DNA of 64,000 nucleotides from Khoudiadiopia massiliensis (GTDB lineage Bacteria; Bacillota; Clostridia; Tissierellales; Peptoniphilaceae): NCBI GenBank assembly GCA_900290095.1, contig OKQS01000002.1, positions 124,001 to 188,000 of the forward strand, read 5' to 3'. Shown piece by piece: positions 16,030 to 24,946 of this stretch (position 1 is its first letter; each line of letters starts with the position of its first letter). The notes under the pieces were generated by a model. It saw only the letters and a program-made list of their open reading frames with translations, ran no database searches and was not told where the DNA came from. The position numbers and the translations under genes were made by a program.

Positions 16030-17758
16030 TACATTTAAGAAGTTATGGAAATTTGCAGAGCGTGAGCAAGGAATGATTCGCTCCTCGGTGATCTGGAGTT
16101 TTTTGGGCGCGATTTTTAACGTTTTTCAATTTATGGCCATCTATTTGGTCATTGCGGCGATTATAAAGCAGGAAATTACGTGGCAGACGATTGGTATGTG
16201 CAGCGCATTCTTATTGCTTTCCTTACTGGGCATCATTATTTCTAAGAAAAATTCCATGCTTAAGCAAACGCATGCCGGCTATTTTACAGCCGCAAATAAA
16301 CGTATCGCTATGGGAGAAAAAATCAAAAAAGTGCCAATGGGCTTTTTCAATGATTTTAGCTTAGGAAATTTAACGGCCATTGCGACGACAAAGTTGGACA
16401 GTCTCGAAACTTGGGTGCCCACACTTTTTATTATGGTATTCGGCGGTCTGCTTGTAACCGTGGTATTTATCCTGTCCCTTTTTATGCTGCATTGGAAAAT
16501 TGCACTCATTGCTATCGCTGGGTCTTTGATTTTCTTGGCGGCGGCCGCTTTAATGCAGCAAAGATCTAAAAAGAGTTCGGATCGAGTTTCTGTTGTACAA
16601 AACGATCTCACGAAAGAAGTGCTGGCAACCTTGCAAGGTATGCAGATCATCAAGTCCTATAACTTGGGCGGACAAAATAACAACAAGTTGGATCAAAGTT
16701 TTGAAGAAACAAAAAGATCGACGTTGAGCCTTGAAAAGGCCGTTACACCTTACACGGTACTGCTGAAAATCATCATTGCGATCACGATTTCGGTTATGAT
16801 TACCACAGCACTTTCATGCTACTTTTCGGGAGAGCTTGCTTTGGACTATACCATCATGACGCTGGTTGCCAGTTTTGTGATTTTTAACAGTTTATTGGCT
16901 TCTGGTAGTGCTATGGCCATGCTTAGAACCATTGACAACGCGATGGATTCTTATGATTACGTCAATCAAATGCAAGATATGCCGGAAGGTCATATAAATA
17001 ATGCACTTCAGCAACACGATATTGAATTTAAAAATGTTTCCTTTGCCTATGGCGAAAAGCCAATCTTAAATAATGTGTCTTGCTATATCCCCGAAAGATC
17101 AATGACGGCTATAGTAGGACCGTCTGGTTCAGGAAAAACAACTTTTTGCAATTTGATCTCTCGCTTTTGGGATGTCAATTCAGGAGAGATTCGCCTTGGA
17201 GGAAAGAACATAAAAGATTACTCCCTCGAAAATCTCATGAATCATATTTCGATGGTCTTCCAAGATGTCTATCTTTTTGCCGATACGATTGAAAATAACA
17301 TTAAATTCGGATGCCCAAATGCCACCCGCGATGATGTGATTGCGGCGGCAAAAAAGGCCCAGTGCCATGACTTTATTTCCGCCTTGCCCGATGGCTATCA
17401 GAGCATGATCGGAGAAGGTGGAACAAGTCTTTCCGGCGGTGAAAAACAGCGCATCTCCATTGCCAGAGCAATGCTGAAAGACGCACCGATTATCATCTTT
17501 GACGAAGCTACTGCAAATGTTGATCCGGAAAACGAAGACAAGCTGAAAGCAGCCATTGAAGCCCTTACTCAAAACAAAACCGTCATCATGATCGCGCACC
17601 GCTTGAAGACGATCCGTAATGCAAACCGGATTTTGGTACTGAACAAAGCAGGGATTGAGCAGTGCGGTACACATGATGAATTGATGCTGCAAGGAGGTCT
17701 TTATCGAGATCTTATCGAATCGAGAAGTAAGGCGGAAAGCTGGAGATTCGCAAATTAA
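16022..17758 (+). CDS. Half-size ABC transporter, exporter fold, YbtQ-like (cluster B, second)
   Basis: A 578-residue partner of the preceding gene. ATPase motifs are GPSGSGKTT, LSGGEKQR, IIIFDEATANVDPE and IAHRLK. Translation starts at ATG 16022, within the last codons of the first half gene, with GAGGTGA upstream. The closest counterpart in this window is 1457-3205, judged by the same order in the pair and the same motif variants (GPSGSGKTT in both second halves). Confidence 0.85.
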   Translation: MINTFKKLWKFAEREQGMIRSSVIWSFLGAIFNVFQFMAIYLVIAAIIKQEITWQTIGMCSAFLLLSLLGIIISKKNSMLKQTHAGYFTAANKRIAMGEKIKKVPMGFFNDFSLGNLTAIATTKLDSLETWVPTLFIMVFGGLLVTVVFILSLFMLHWKIALIAIAGSLIFLAAAALMQQRSKKSSDRVSVVQNDLTKEVLATLQGMQIIKSYNLGGQNNNKLDQSFEETKRSTLSLEKAVTPYTVLLKIIIAITISVMITTALSCYFSGELALDYTIMTLVASFVIFNSLLASGSAMAMLRTIDNAMDSYDYVNQMQDMPEGHINNALQQHDIEFKNVSFAYGEKPILNNVSCYIPERSMTAIVGPSGSGKTTFCNLISRFWDVNSGEIRLGGKNIKDYSLENLMNHISMVFQDVYLFADTIENNIKFGCPNATRDDVIAAAKKAQCHDFISALPDGYQSMIGEGGTSLSGGEKQRISIARAMLKDAPIIIFDEATANVDPENEDKLKAAIEALTQNKTVIMIAHRLKTIRNANRILVLNKAGIEQCGTHDELMLQGGLYRDLIESRSKAESWRFAN

Positions 17759-17781
17759 AGTTTGGAACTAACAACAACATC

Positions 17782-17817
17782 TTCGACAAAAAAATGATTG
17801 TGCTTGATATTGTCGAA
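17782..17817 (+). other. Intercistronic hairpin in cluster B
   Basis: TTCGACAA and TTGTCGAA form a perfect 8-bp inverted repeat around 20 bases, without a T run. It separates the ABC pair from the ECF genes and may be an mRNA processing or protein-binding site. Confidence 0.4.
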
Positions 17818-17842
17818 AATTAAATGTTCAGAAAGGAATTTT

Positions 17843-18430
17843 ATGATGAAACTAAAAAATGTTGTACAGATTGCCGTATTGGCAGTAATTGGCTGTGTTG
17901 TCTCCTTTGGAATCAGTATGCTGACGGGACTTTTAGGCATGGCTGCCCTCTACATTTCAGCCGGATTTGCCGCTTTTGTGATCGGACCGACCTTTGTGAT
18001 TGCGGCTCGAAAAGTACAAAAGCGTGGCACAGCGCTTCTCTTTTGGGCTGTGCTCGGGTTGGTATATGCAATTTTAGGTTATGGGATCATGATTCCGATT
18101 ACTCTGATTGCAGGGATTGTCTGCGAGCTGATTATCGGAAAGTACGATAATAGCAAACGCATCGCCATTGCTTTTAGTGTTGCCATGTTTATAGATTCGA
18201 TGCACAGCATTCTTTTAACAAAAATTTTAGGCGTCGAAGGTTTGGTAAAATACATGTCATCTACCTTTTCTCCAGAACAAGCAGCACAAATGGTTGCCGC
18301 CTATACAAATGAAGTGATTTTGATAGCTGCTGCCGTTAATGTTGTGCTGTGCTTGTTAGCCGGATTTTTCGGAGTATTCATCAACAATAAGTTCTTTGAG
18401 AAAAGCACTCAGCAGAGCAAGCTCAAATAA
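17843..18430 (+). CDS. ECF transporter S component, MptD/Trep_Strep type (cluster B)
   Basis: A 195-residue hydrophobic protein with about five to six helices; GFAAFVIGPTFVIAARKVQKRG and VLGLVYAILGYGIMIPITL mark helix-loop regions like those of the cluster A protein. The ATG at 17843 is preceded by AGAAAGGAA. It would bind the substrate in the membrane and dock onto EcfT. The family has no proven ligand that I know of; a metal chelate or a vitamin are both possible. Confidence 0.7.
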   Translation: MMKLKNVVQIAVLAVIGCVVSFGISMLTGLLGMAALYISAGFAAFVIGPTFVIAARKVQKRGTALLFWAVLGLVYAILGYGIMIPITLIAGIVCELIIGKYDNSKRIAIAFSVAMFIDSMHSILLTKILGVEGLVKYMSSTFSPEQAAQMVAAYTNEVILIAAAVNVVLCLLAGFFGVFINNKFFEKSTQQSKLK

Positions 18431-18431
18431 G

Positions 18432-19130
18432 ATGAGCCGATCATTTTCCCGCAGAAAAGACCAAGAGGGATATCTTCATCCGCTTACGCTATTTGCCTTA
18501 ACGATCCTGTTTACCTTCTTGGTCTTTACTCGCAATCCATTGTTATATGGAATCACCTGTGCGGTAAGCTTTTTAATCTTGCTGTCTCGTTCCGCTCGAA
18601 CCTGCATAAAAAATCTCGTTTTTTATGCAGGTATATTTGGTGTGGCAGTGCTTCTGGCTCATATCTCGTCAGGTTTTACAACAGGAGCTTTTTTAGGACT
18701 TGCTATTTTAATTCTTCAGTTGTTTCCGATCATGAATATTGGTCGTGCACTGGTCATGACAAGTTCGACTAAAATTTTTACGGCTATGCACCAGTTGCAT
18801 TTACCCATAAGTCTATCGGTCAGTCTTGTTACCGCGCTGCGCTTTCTTGACGAAATACTGCTTAGACTTAAGGAAATTAAAGCCGGAATGAAAATCCGCG
18901 GTTTTCATGCTTCACTTTTGCATCCCGTCCGTACTTTTGAGCTGTACTTTGTTCCCTTGATCTATAAATGTTTGCATGTCAGCGAAACTCTCGTCTCTTC
19001 AATTATTGCCAAAGGTATCGAGTATGAAGGAAAAAAAACCAGTTATTATGATATGCGCTTTAAATTCGCAGATGGCATCAGCCTGTTTGCCGGCGTGGCG
19101 CTTTTGGGAGTTGCACTATGGACATCATGA
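18432..19130 (+). CDS. ECF transporter transmembrane coupling protein EcfT (cluster B)
   Basis: A 232-residue membrane protein beginning one base after the S-component stop. It has a charged start (MSRSFSRRKDQ), several helices, and the coupling motifs MKIRGFHASL and IAKGIEYEGKK. The second motif lacks the arginine seen in cluster A (LTRGLG), a small deviation. The gene overlaps the next one, so coupling of S, T and A expression is tight. Confidence 0.8.
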   Translation: MSRSFSRRKDQEGYLHPLTLFALTILFTFLVFTRNPLLYGITCAVSFLILLSRSARTCIKNLVFYAGIFGVAVLLAHISSGFTTGAFLGLAILILQLFPIMNIGRALVMTSSTKIFTAMHQLHLPISLSVSLVTALRFLDEILLRLKEIKAGMKIRGFHASLLHPVRTFELYFVPLIYKCLHVSETLVSSIIAKGIEYEGKKTSYYDMRFKFADGISLFAGVALLGVALWTS

Positions 19131-20566
19131 AAGTCAATATTGAGCGCTTCACCTATCAAGGAGCAGAAAAGTCATCTTTGCATGCTATTCATTTTGCGAT
19201 CGCACCGGGAAAACTAGTCGTACTCACCGGTAATTCCGGCTGCGGAAAAACAACGCTTACCAGAGTGATGAACGGACTCATACCGGATCAGTATGAAGGC
19301 ACACTGGATGGCAAAGTCACATTATTGGATCAAAATCTGCATGATTTTAAGACGGGTACCTTGGCTAAGGTCATCGGCAACGTATTTCAAAATCCATCCG
19401 ATCAATTCTTTACCCGCAAGGCAGAAGATGAGGTCGCCCTTGTCGGAGAGAACCTCGGCATGCCGCAGGCGGAACTGAGAAAACGGGTGAAGAAAGCTTT
19501 TGAGTACATGAGCATTGCTCACTTAATGGATAAAAATTTGAATGAACTTTCCGGCGGAGAAAAACAGCGGGTAGCTATTGCCTCTACCTTAGTTTATGAC
19601 ACAAAGATTATTTTCTTTGATGAGCCTTCAGCTTCCCTTGATCAAGAAGGTATCCGAGATTTGCAAGGCATCCTGAAATTGCTCAAAGCGTCGGGTAGAA
19701 CCATCATCATCGCCGAACACCGACTATATTTTTTGGAGGATCTCTACGATAAGCTCTATGTCATGAAAGACGGAACTTTTATCAAAGAATTTGATGCGGG
19801 CGAACTAAAATCATCCGATTGTAAAGACTTGGGACTTCGAGCGATAGATTTTTCCGCACTTGTTCCGCACAACATGACAAAGACAGGTGAGCGTGTTTTT
19901 TCTGCGAAGGATGTTCATGTCTCTGTAGGCAAAAAAGAACTCATCTCGAATTTATCCTTTGACTTACATTCCGATGAAATCATGGGGATTGTCGGCACAA
20001 ATGGTATCGGAAAAAGCAGTTTAGGTCGTGTTCTCTGCGGACTTGCCGGCAAGAAGCAAGATATTTCATGGGGAAAAACTCAGCGAGAACGACTGAAAAA
20101 TGCCTACTACATGATGCAGGATGTAGACTACCAGCTGTTTTTTGATACCGTAGAAAACGAGGCGCTCGCGAACGGCAAAAAAATAAGCGATGCTTATTTG
20201 GCAGAGGTCTCTTGGATCATTAAGCATATTGATCTTTGGAATAAACGCAGCGAGCATCCGCAAAACTTATCCGGCGGGCAAAAGCAAAGGCTGGCCCTCA
20301 CCAATGCTTTTTTGAGTGAAAAGCAAATTCTTATTTTGGATGAGCCGACCAGCGGTTTGGATTACATGCACATGGATAAAATCGCCGAGCTTATCTTTGA
20401 ACTTGCCAAAGGTCGCCCGACACTTATTATTACGCATGACATCGAACTATTACTGAAAGTCTGCCGGACGGTCCTTCTGATCAAACAAGATGGATATGAG
20501 AAACTTGATTTACAGACGGCAGAATATCATAAGCTCATTTCTTATTTTGAGCAGATGATGAAATAA
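19118..20566 (+). CDS. Energy-coupling factor ATPase, two ABC domains in one chain (EcfA-EcfA', cluster B)
   Basis: A 482-residue fusion. Domain 1 has GNSGCGKTT, LSGGEKQR and IIFFDEPSASLD; domain 2 has GTNGIGKSS, LSGGQKQR and LILDEPTSGLD. Walker A of the second domain ends KSS instead of KST, which is tolerated. The first ATG (19118) has GGGAG upstream; the ATG at 19127 overlaps the EcfT stop exactly as in cluster A, so the true start may be three codons later. Last gene of cluster B; a recombinase remnant begins six bases downstream. Confidence 0.9.
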   Translation: MDIMKVNIERFTYQGAEKSSLHAIHFAIAPGKLVVLTGNSGCGKTTLTRVMNGLIPDQYEGTLDGKVTLLDQNLHDFKTGTLAKVIGNVFQNPSDQFFTRKAEDEVALVGENLGMPQAELRKRVKKAFEYMSIAHLMDKNLNELSGGEKQRVAIASTLVYDTKIIFFDEPSASLDQEGIRDLQGILKLLKASGRTIIIAEHRLYFLEDLYDKLYVMKDGTFIKEFDAGELKSSDCKDLGLRAIDFSALVPHNMTKTGERVFSAKDVHVSVGKKELISNLSFDLHSDEIMGIVGTNGIGKSSLGRVLCGLAGKKQDISWGKTQRERLKNAYYMMQDVDYQLFFDTVENEALANGKKISDAYLAEVSWIIKHIDLWNKRSEHPQNLSGGQKQRLALTNAFLSEKQILILDEPTSGLDYMHMDKIAELIFELAKGRPTLIITHDIELLLKVCRTVLLIKQDGYEKLDLQTAEYHKLISYFEQMMK

Positions 20567-20600
20567 CGGCGGCTAAGAGCAAATCTCGCTGCCGTTTCTG
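20565..20600 (+). terminator. Terminator-like hairpin after cluster B
   Basis: AACGGCGGC (20565-20573) pairs with GCTGCCGTT (20588-20596) and is followed by TCTG after TT. The right arm is part of the recombinase 3' sequence, so the hairpin was created at the junction. The T tract is short. Confidence 0.4.
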
Positions 20601-20779
20601 AAAGTTATGCGGATATCTTCTTTGCTGAATACCGTGATGTGATCTACAAGAGCACAGAAGCTCTGTTCGTCGAATGTTTGCAGAAGCCTGTCTTGTTTTT
20701 GTAGCTGCTTCAGGCAGAACTTGATATCGGCTTTGGTCGCTTGCATCTTTTTGAGCTTTCCTTCGACCTTCGCTAAGGC
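20573..20779 (-). pseudogene. Short 3' fragment of the large serine recombinase, second copy
   Basis: About 68 codons starting within LAKVEGKLKKMQATKAD and ending IRITFRNGSEICS. About 190 bases are nearly identical to 8985-9182. The very C-terminus differs (ICS here, IKAL there), so the two come from related but separate elements or from repair. It is convergent with EcfA of cluster B. Confidence 0.8.
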
Positions 20780-20907
20780 ATTACCATAGACCCTAAAGAT
20801 ACAAAGAGGCTGATGACAGGGAGAAAAAATGGTTATTTCTAAGGAAATTAAAAAGGCTGCCTAACCCCTAGGGATTAGACAACCTTTAAAGACTATTTAG
20901 TCATGCG
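20780..20907 (+). other. Scar with a short coding tail and hairpin
   Basis: Directly after the recombinase fragment an open frame ends PKDTKRLMTGRKNGYF and a stop, with no start. An imperfect hairpin follows (AGGCTGCCTAA ... TTAGACAACCTT, about 20850-20885). It looks like the 3' end of another mobile gene with its terminator; I cannot name it. Confidence 0.35.
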
Positions 20908-20936
20908 AAATGTCCACCAACACCATTTGACAAAGA
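20908..20936. repeat. Single ISL3-like terminal repeat
   Basis: On the minus strand this reads GGCTCTTTGTCAAATGGTG then TTGGTGG. It is the same motif as at 1137 and 57469, here as a lone end at the galK side of the island. It probably marks where an element ended before deletion. Confidence 0.5.
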
Positions 20937-20995
20937 GCCTCTTTTTATTAAACAATCTTATTTTTCAGTTTTGGCCAAGACCCGGCCGAACTTGA

Positions 20996-22186
20996 CTATG
21001 ACAGAAGCCCGGCCCCATCACCAACTTGAGAAATAATAAATTCGGCTTCAAGTCCTGTTTCATCTTTATACCTCTTGCCTACAAATTCCGTAAAAGACTT
21101 GATTGAGTCCTCTTTAATTAAGGCAATGGCACAGCCCCCGAAGCCCGCCCCCGTCATCCTTGCTCCGTAACAGGCAGGATGGTCATTGGCAGCCTCGCAT
21201 ATGGCATCAAGGTTGGGCCCTGTGACTTCATAGTCGTATTTAAGGGATTCCTGGCTCTCCCTTAGTAGTTTTCCCAAGGTCTCAAGATCTGTTTTCCTAA
21301 GGGCCTCAACAGCTTTAAGCACCCTATCATTCTCCATTATCACATGCTTACTTCTCTTAACAAGAATAGGATCCTCAAGCTTTTCCAATAGGTCCAGGTC
21401 ATCCAACTTCAAACTGCAGAGGTCGGGAATTTCATCCTTGCCTGATTTGACCCTCAATATTTCAAGAGCCTTTTCACACTCCGACCGCCTTTCATTGTAC
21501 TTGGAGTCCTTGAGTTCCCTGCGCTTCCTGGTATTCATTACTACCAAGCTTGCCCCCGGTATTTCAAAGGGGACATAGACGTGGTCTTCTTTTGCCGTAT
21601 CAAGGAGTAGGGCCTGGCCCTTCTTTGCAAAGGCAATAACATACTGGTCCATGATTCCTGTATGGAGGCCCAAAAAATCATTTTCTGCTGAAACGCCTGC
21701 GTGAACAAGGTCAATCTTTTTAATTTCATCATTACAGAAAAAGCTGTTGGCTATGATTCCGAAAAGAAGCTCCAGGGAAGCCGATGAAGAAAGCCCGGCC
21801 CCGTTGGGTATATCTCCCCAGACCACAATATCCATTCCGCCGATCTCATAACCCATTTTGCCAAGGTAGAGATAGACGCCACAGGCATAGTCGGACCAAG
21901 CATCTTCTCTCTGACAATTTTTATCTAACGGGAGGACAATTTCCCTATAATCATCAAGATTTATTGAATAGAGCCTTATCCTGTGGAGCTTGTTCTTTTT
22001 AGCCAGCCCATAGGTTCCTATAGTAAGTCCGCAGGGAAGGACTTTCCCCCCGTTATAGTCTATGTGCTCCCCAATTATGTTGATCCGGCTCGGAGAAAAG
22101 AAGAGTCTCGCTTCCCCCTCAGTCTCTCCGAACCTCTCAACAAAGCATTCCTTTAACTTATCTCTAATTTTTTCTATATTAATCAT
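20996..22186 (-). CDS. galK: Galactokinase
   Basis: Phosphorylates alpha-D-galactose at C1 with ATP, first committed Leloir step, cytosolic. The 396-residue GHMP kinase has the substrate motif GEHIDYNGGKVLPCG, the ATP loop PNGAGLSSSASLE and the third motif ARMTGAGFGGCAIA, all intact. It is the last gene of the minus-strand operon after mglC (36-base gap). The next gene downstream was probably galT before the island entered, although galT faces it. No galE is in the window. Confidence 0.95.
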   Translation of the reverse strand: MINIEKIRDKLKECFVERFGETEGEARLFFSPSRINIIGEHIDYNGGKVLPCGLTIGTYGLAKKNKLHRIRLYSINLDDYREIVLPLDKNCQREDAWSDYACGVYLYLGKMGYEIGGMDIVVWGDIPNGAGLSSSASLELLFGIIANSFFCNDEIKKIDLVHAGVSAENDFLGLHTGIMDQYVIAFAKKGQALLLDTAKEDHVYVPFEIPGASLVVMNTRKRRELKDSKYNERRSECEKALEILRVKSGKDEIPDLCSLKLDDLDLLEKLEDPILVKRSKHVIMENDRVLKAVEALRKTDLETLGKLLRESQESLKYDYEVTGPNLDAICEAANDHPACYGARMTGAGFGGCAIALIKEDSIKSFTEFVGKRYKDETGLEAEFIISQVGDGAGLLS

Positions 22187-22222
22187 TGATAAATATAACC
22201 CTTTTACCTTTAAAATTTCTTA

Positions 22223-23245
22223 TTATCTCTTTTTCATGGTCTTTCTGATATCCATTGCAACAGCAACAACAATTACTATACCTTGGATAACGTTGGTCAT
22301 CTCCGGTGAAATTCCCAGGAACTGCAAGCAAGTTTTCAAAAGCTCGAAAACAATAACACCTACTAAGATTCCGGGTACGGTTCCGACACCACCTGTCGTT
22401 GAAACACCACCTATTGTGGCAGCAGCTATGGCCTCAAGCTCATAGCCTGTACCGGCGGAAACGGCTGCAGATCCTGTTTTAGCTGTTAAAAGGAAACCTG
22501 CAAGTCCATAAAGGGCTCCGGCAAATGTATAAATGATGAACTTTGATCTTTTTGTGTTAACACCTGATACCTCAGCCGCAATCTCATTGCCACCTATGGC
22601 ATACATGTTCTTTCCATAGACGGTATGTCTATATAGGACATTCATAATAATGACAATAAAGAAAGAGACGAAGAAAATCCATGGAATGACCATGGGGCCG
22701 ACAGCCAAACCCGTAACGCCGAATCCGGTAAAGCTGCTGTTCAATGAGCCGACAGGCTTATTCTGTGAAAGCATCATGTTGATGCCGTAGATAGCTATTT
22801 GCGTACCCAGGGTGGCTATGAATGGAGGTACATATAGGATGGAAACTGAAAATCCGTTTATCATTCCAAAAAGCATTCCCACAAGCATAGCAACCAAGAG
22901 TGTTAATAGAATAGGTTTACCTGCCAAGGCCGGGTAAATAATTCCCGATGCGGCATCCGGTCTCTGAAGCATAAGTGCCGTCATAACTGAGGTTAAGCCA
23001 ACAATACGGCCTGCTGAAAGGTCTGTACCTTTAGTAATCAAGCAGCCTGAAACTCCCAAAGCTATGATGAAACGAACTGAAACGTTCATCATAATATTCT
23101 TCAGGTTTTGGAAACTCAAGAAATTGGCAGCAAATAGAGCTGAGTAAATGACCATTGCAATAATAATTAAGATTAAGGCATTCTCCACCAGCCACTCGGC
23201 CACCGTCGTCTTCTGTTTAGTGTTCTTAACTTCTGCATCCGCCAT
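22223..23245 (-). CDS. mglC: Galactose/methylgalactoside ABC transporter permease
   Basis: A 340-residue permease with about ten hydrophobic helices and the sugar-permease features RFIIALGVSGCLITKGTDLS and GGVSTTGGVGTVPG. It would form the membrane channel of the importer with MglA and MglB. The ATG at 23245 follows GGAGGG by six bases; the ATG at 23260 lies upstream of that site inside mglA. Start and the mglA stop are two bases apart. Specificity for galactose rests on the operon with galK. Confidence 0.9.
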   Translation of the reverse strand: MADAEVKNTKQKTTVAEWLVENALILIIIAMVIYSALFAANFLSFQNLKNIMMNVSVRFIIALGVSGCLITKGTDLSAGRIVGLTSVMTALMLQRPDAASGIIYPALAGKPILLTLLVAMLVGMLFGMINGFSVSILYVPPFIATLGTQIAIYGINMMLSQNKPVGSLNSSFTGFGVTGLAVGPMVIPWIFFVSFFIVIIMNVLYRHTVYGKNMYAIGGNEIAAEVSGVNTKRSKFIIYTFAGALYGLAGFLLTAKTGSAAVSAGTGYELEAIAAATIGGVSTTGGVGTVPGILVGVIVFELLKTCLQFLGISPEMTNVIQGIVIVVAVAMDIRKTMKKR

Positions 23246-23246
23246 A

Positions 23247-24809
23247 TCAGCCCTCCACACCTAATTCCTCTATCTTTTCATCATCAACTTCCACTTCCTG
23301 CTTACTAATATTCTTTGTGGCCAGGACCATAACCTCTTCCTGGTTAGTTTTTCTTGTATCCAGGTAGCCGGTTATTTTCCCTTCGCTCATGACCATAATC
23401 CTGTCGGTAATTCCCAAAATTTCAGGAAGTTCCGAAGATATCATTATTACGGTCTTACCCTGCTTTGATAATTCATCAATAATTTCATAAATTTCGTATT
23501 TGGCACCGACGTCAATTCCTCTTGTCGGCTCATCCAAAATAAATAAATCAGGCCCGGTCCCCAACCAGCGCGCAAGAACAACCTTCTGCTGGTTGCCACC
23601 TGACAAGTTCTGAATCAAGGTTTTGTAGCTTGGGGTCTTTATCCTCAAGGTTTTATCGAGTTGTTTAATATTTTCTTCAACTGCCTGGTGATTGATCAGG
23701 TGGAATTTATTTAAATACTCTCTGATTGAAGCAATTGAAATGTTATCGCTTATAGGCAAAACCCCGAAAATACCGCTTCCACGCCTGTCCTCAGTAACCA
23801 AAGACAAACCATGATCTATGGCCTCTTTAGGCCCGTTAATTTCTATTTTTTCTCCGTTCTTATATATTTCTCCCCCGGGTTCTTTCTCTCTGAGTCCAAA
23901 AACAGCTTCCATAAGCTCGGACCTCTGCGCTCCGACCAAGCCGGCCACTCCCAATATCTCTCCCTCATAGACTTTGAAAGAACAGTCTTTGAATGAAAGG
24001 GGGTTGGGTGAAGTAAAGTTCTTCACTTCCAACATAACATTTTCTTTTGCCTGACTCTTATGCTCGGGGAATTGGCTGTTCAGTTCCCTACCAACCATGT
24101 CCTTTATGAGGTCGGCTGAATTTGTTTCACTTGCTTTCTTAGTGGAAACCCATTGTCCGTCTCTCATGACCGTTACATAATCAGCTATTTGGAATATTTC
24201 ATCCATCTTATGAGAAATATATACTATAGAAATTCCCTGCTTTGTAAGCTTATGAATAATCCGGAAGAGTATTGCAACTTCATTCTCGGTAAGGGAAGAA
24301 GTTGGCTCATCCATGATAATAATTTTCGCATTATGTGATATTGCCTTGGCAATTTCCACTGATTGCTGCTGGGAAATTGTCAAATCATTGAGTAAGGTGG
24401 TCGGTTTCGCATACATCCCGACAGCCGTTATGTATTGAACCGCATCCTTGTTCATCTTGTCGTGGTCAACGAACATGCCTTTCATGGGATAACGTCCCAA
24501 AAACATGTTTTCAGCTATTGTCATCATAGGAATTGGCTGAAGTTCCTGGTGGATCATGGCAATTCCTTTTTCAAGGGCATCTCTGGAGTTGGCCAGCTCT
24601 ACTTCCTTACCGTCGATTTTTATGGTACCTGAATCCTTAGTATAAATCCCATACAAAATCTTCATGAGTGTGGACTTACCTGCCCCGTTTTCTCCCAGCA
24701 AGGCATGGACCGTTCCTTTATGAAGAGTGAGATTTACATTGTCCAGGGCCTTAACTCCCGGAAAGGATTTGCAAATGCCCTTCATCTCAAGAATAATATC
24801 TTGACTCAT
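23247..24809 (-). CDS. mglA: Sugar ABC transporter ATP-binding protein, MglA-like
   Basis: A 520-residue protein of two ATPase domains. Domain 1 has Walker A GENGAGKST and Walker B IIIMDEPTSSL; domain 2 has the degenerate loop GLVGAQRSE in place of Walker A but an intact LSGGNQQK and FILDEPTRGID. That asymmetry is normal in this monosaccharide subfamily. AAGGAA precedes the ATG. A strong hairpin lies between it and mglB. Acts at the inner membrane face to power galactose uptake. Confidence 0.93.
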   Translation of the reverse strand: MSQDIILEMKGICKSFPGVKALDNVNLTLHKGTVHALLGENGAGKSTLMKILYGIYTKDSGTIKIDGKEVELANSRDALEKGIAMIHQELQPIPMMTIAENMFLGRYPMKGMFVDHDKMNKDAVQYITAVGMYAKPTTLLNDLTISQQQSVEIAKAISHNAKIIIMDEPTSSLTENEVAILFRIIHKLTKQGISIVYISHKMDEIFQIADYVTVMRDGQWVSTKKASETNSADLIKDMVGRELNSQFPEHKSQAKENVMLEVKNFTSPNPLSFKDCSFKVYEGEILGVAGLVGAQRSELMEAVFGLREKEPGGEIYKNGEKIEINGPKEAIDHGLSLVTEDRRGSGIFGVLPISDNISIASIREYLNKFHLINHQAVEENIKQLDKTLRIKTPSYKTLIQNLSGGNQQKVVLARWLGTGPDLFILDEPTRGIDVGAKYEIYEIIDELSKQGKTVIMISSELPEILGITDRIMVMSEGKITGYLDTRKTNQEEVMVLATKNISKQEVEVDDEKIEELGVEG

Positions 24810-24847
24810 GGTATTTCCTTTCTGCTCAGGTCTTTTAGGGCTTAAAA

Positions 24848-24879
24848 GTGAATAGAGCGGTATAAGCCGCTCTATTCAC
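24848..24879 (-). terminator. Intercistronic hairpin between mglB and mglA
   Basis: A perfect 13-bp stem (GTGAATAGAGCGG with CCGCTCTATTCAC) around a six-base loop. On the minus strand it is followed by TTTTAAG. It probably acts as a partial terminator or 3' stabiliser, giving more binding protein than ATPase, as in other mgl operons. Confidence 0.7.
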
Positions 24880-24946
24880 CCTAAAACACCAAGAGTCAAT
24901 AAAATTTGAATAACTCTGTTCTTAAATCTCTCAGTGCAGCTTTTTA

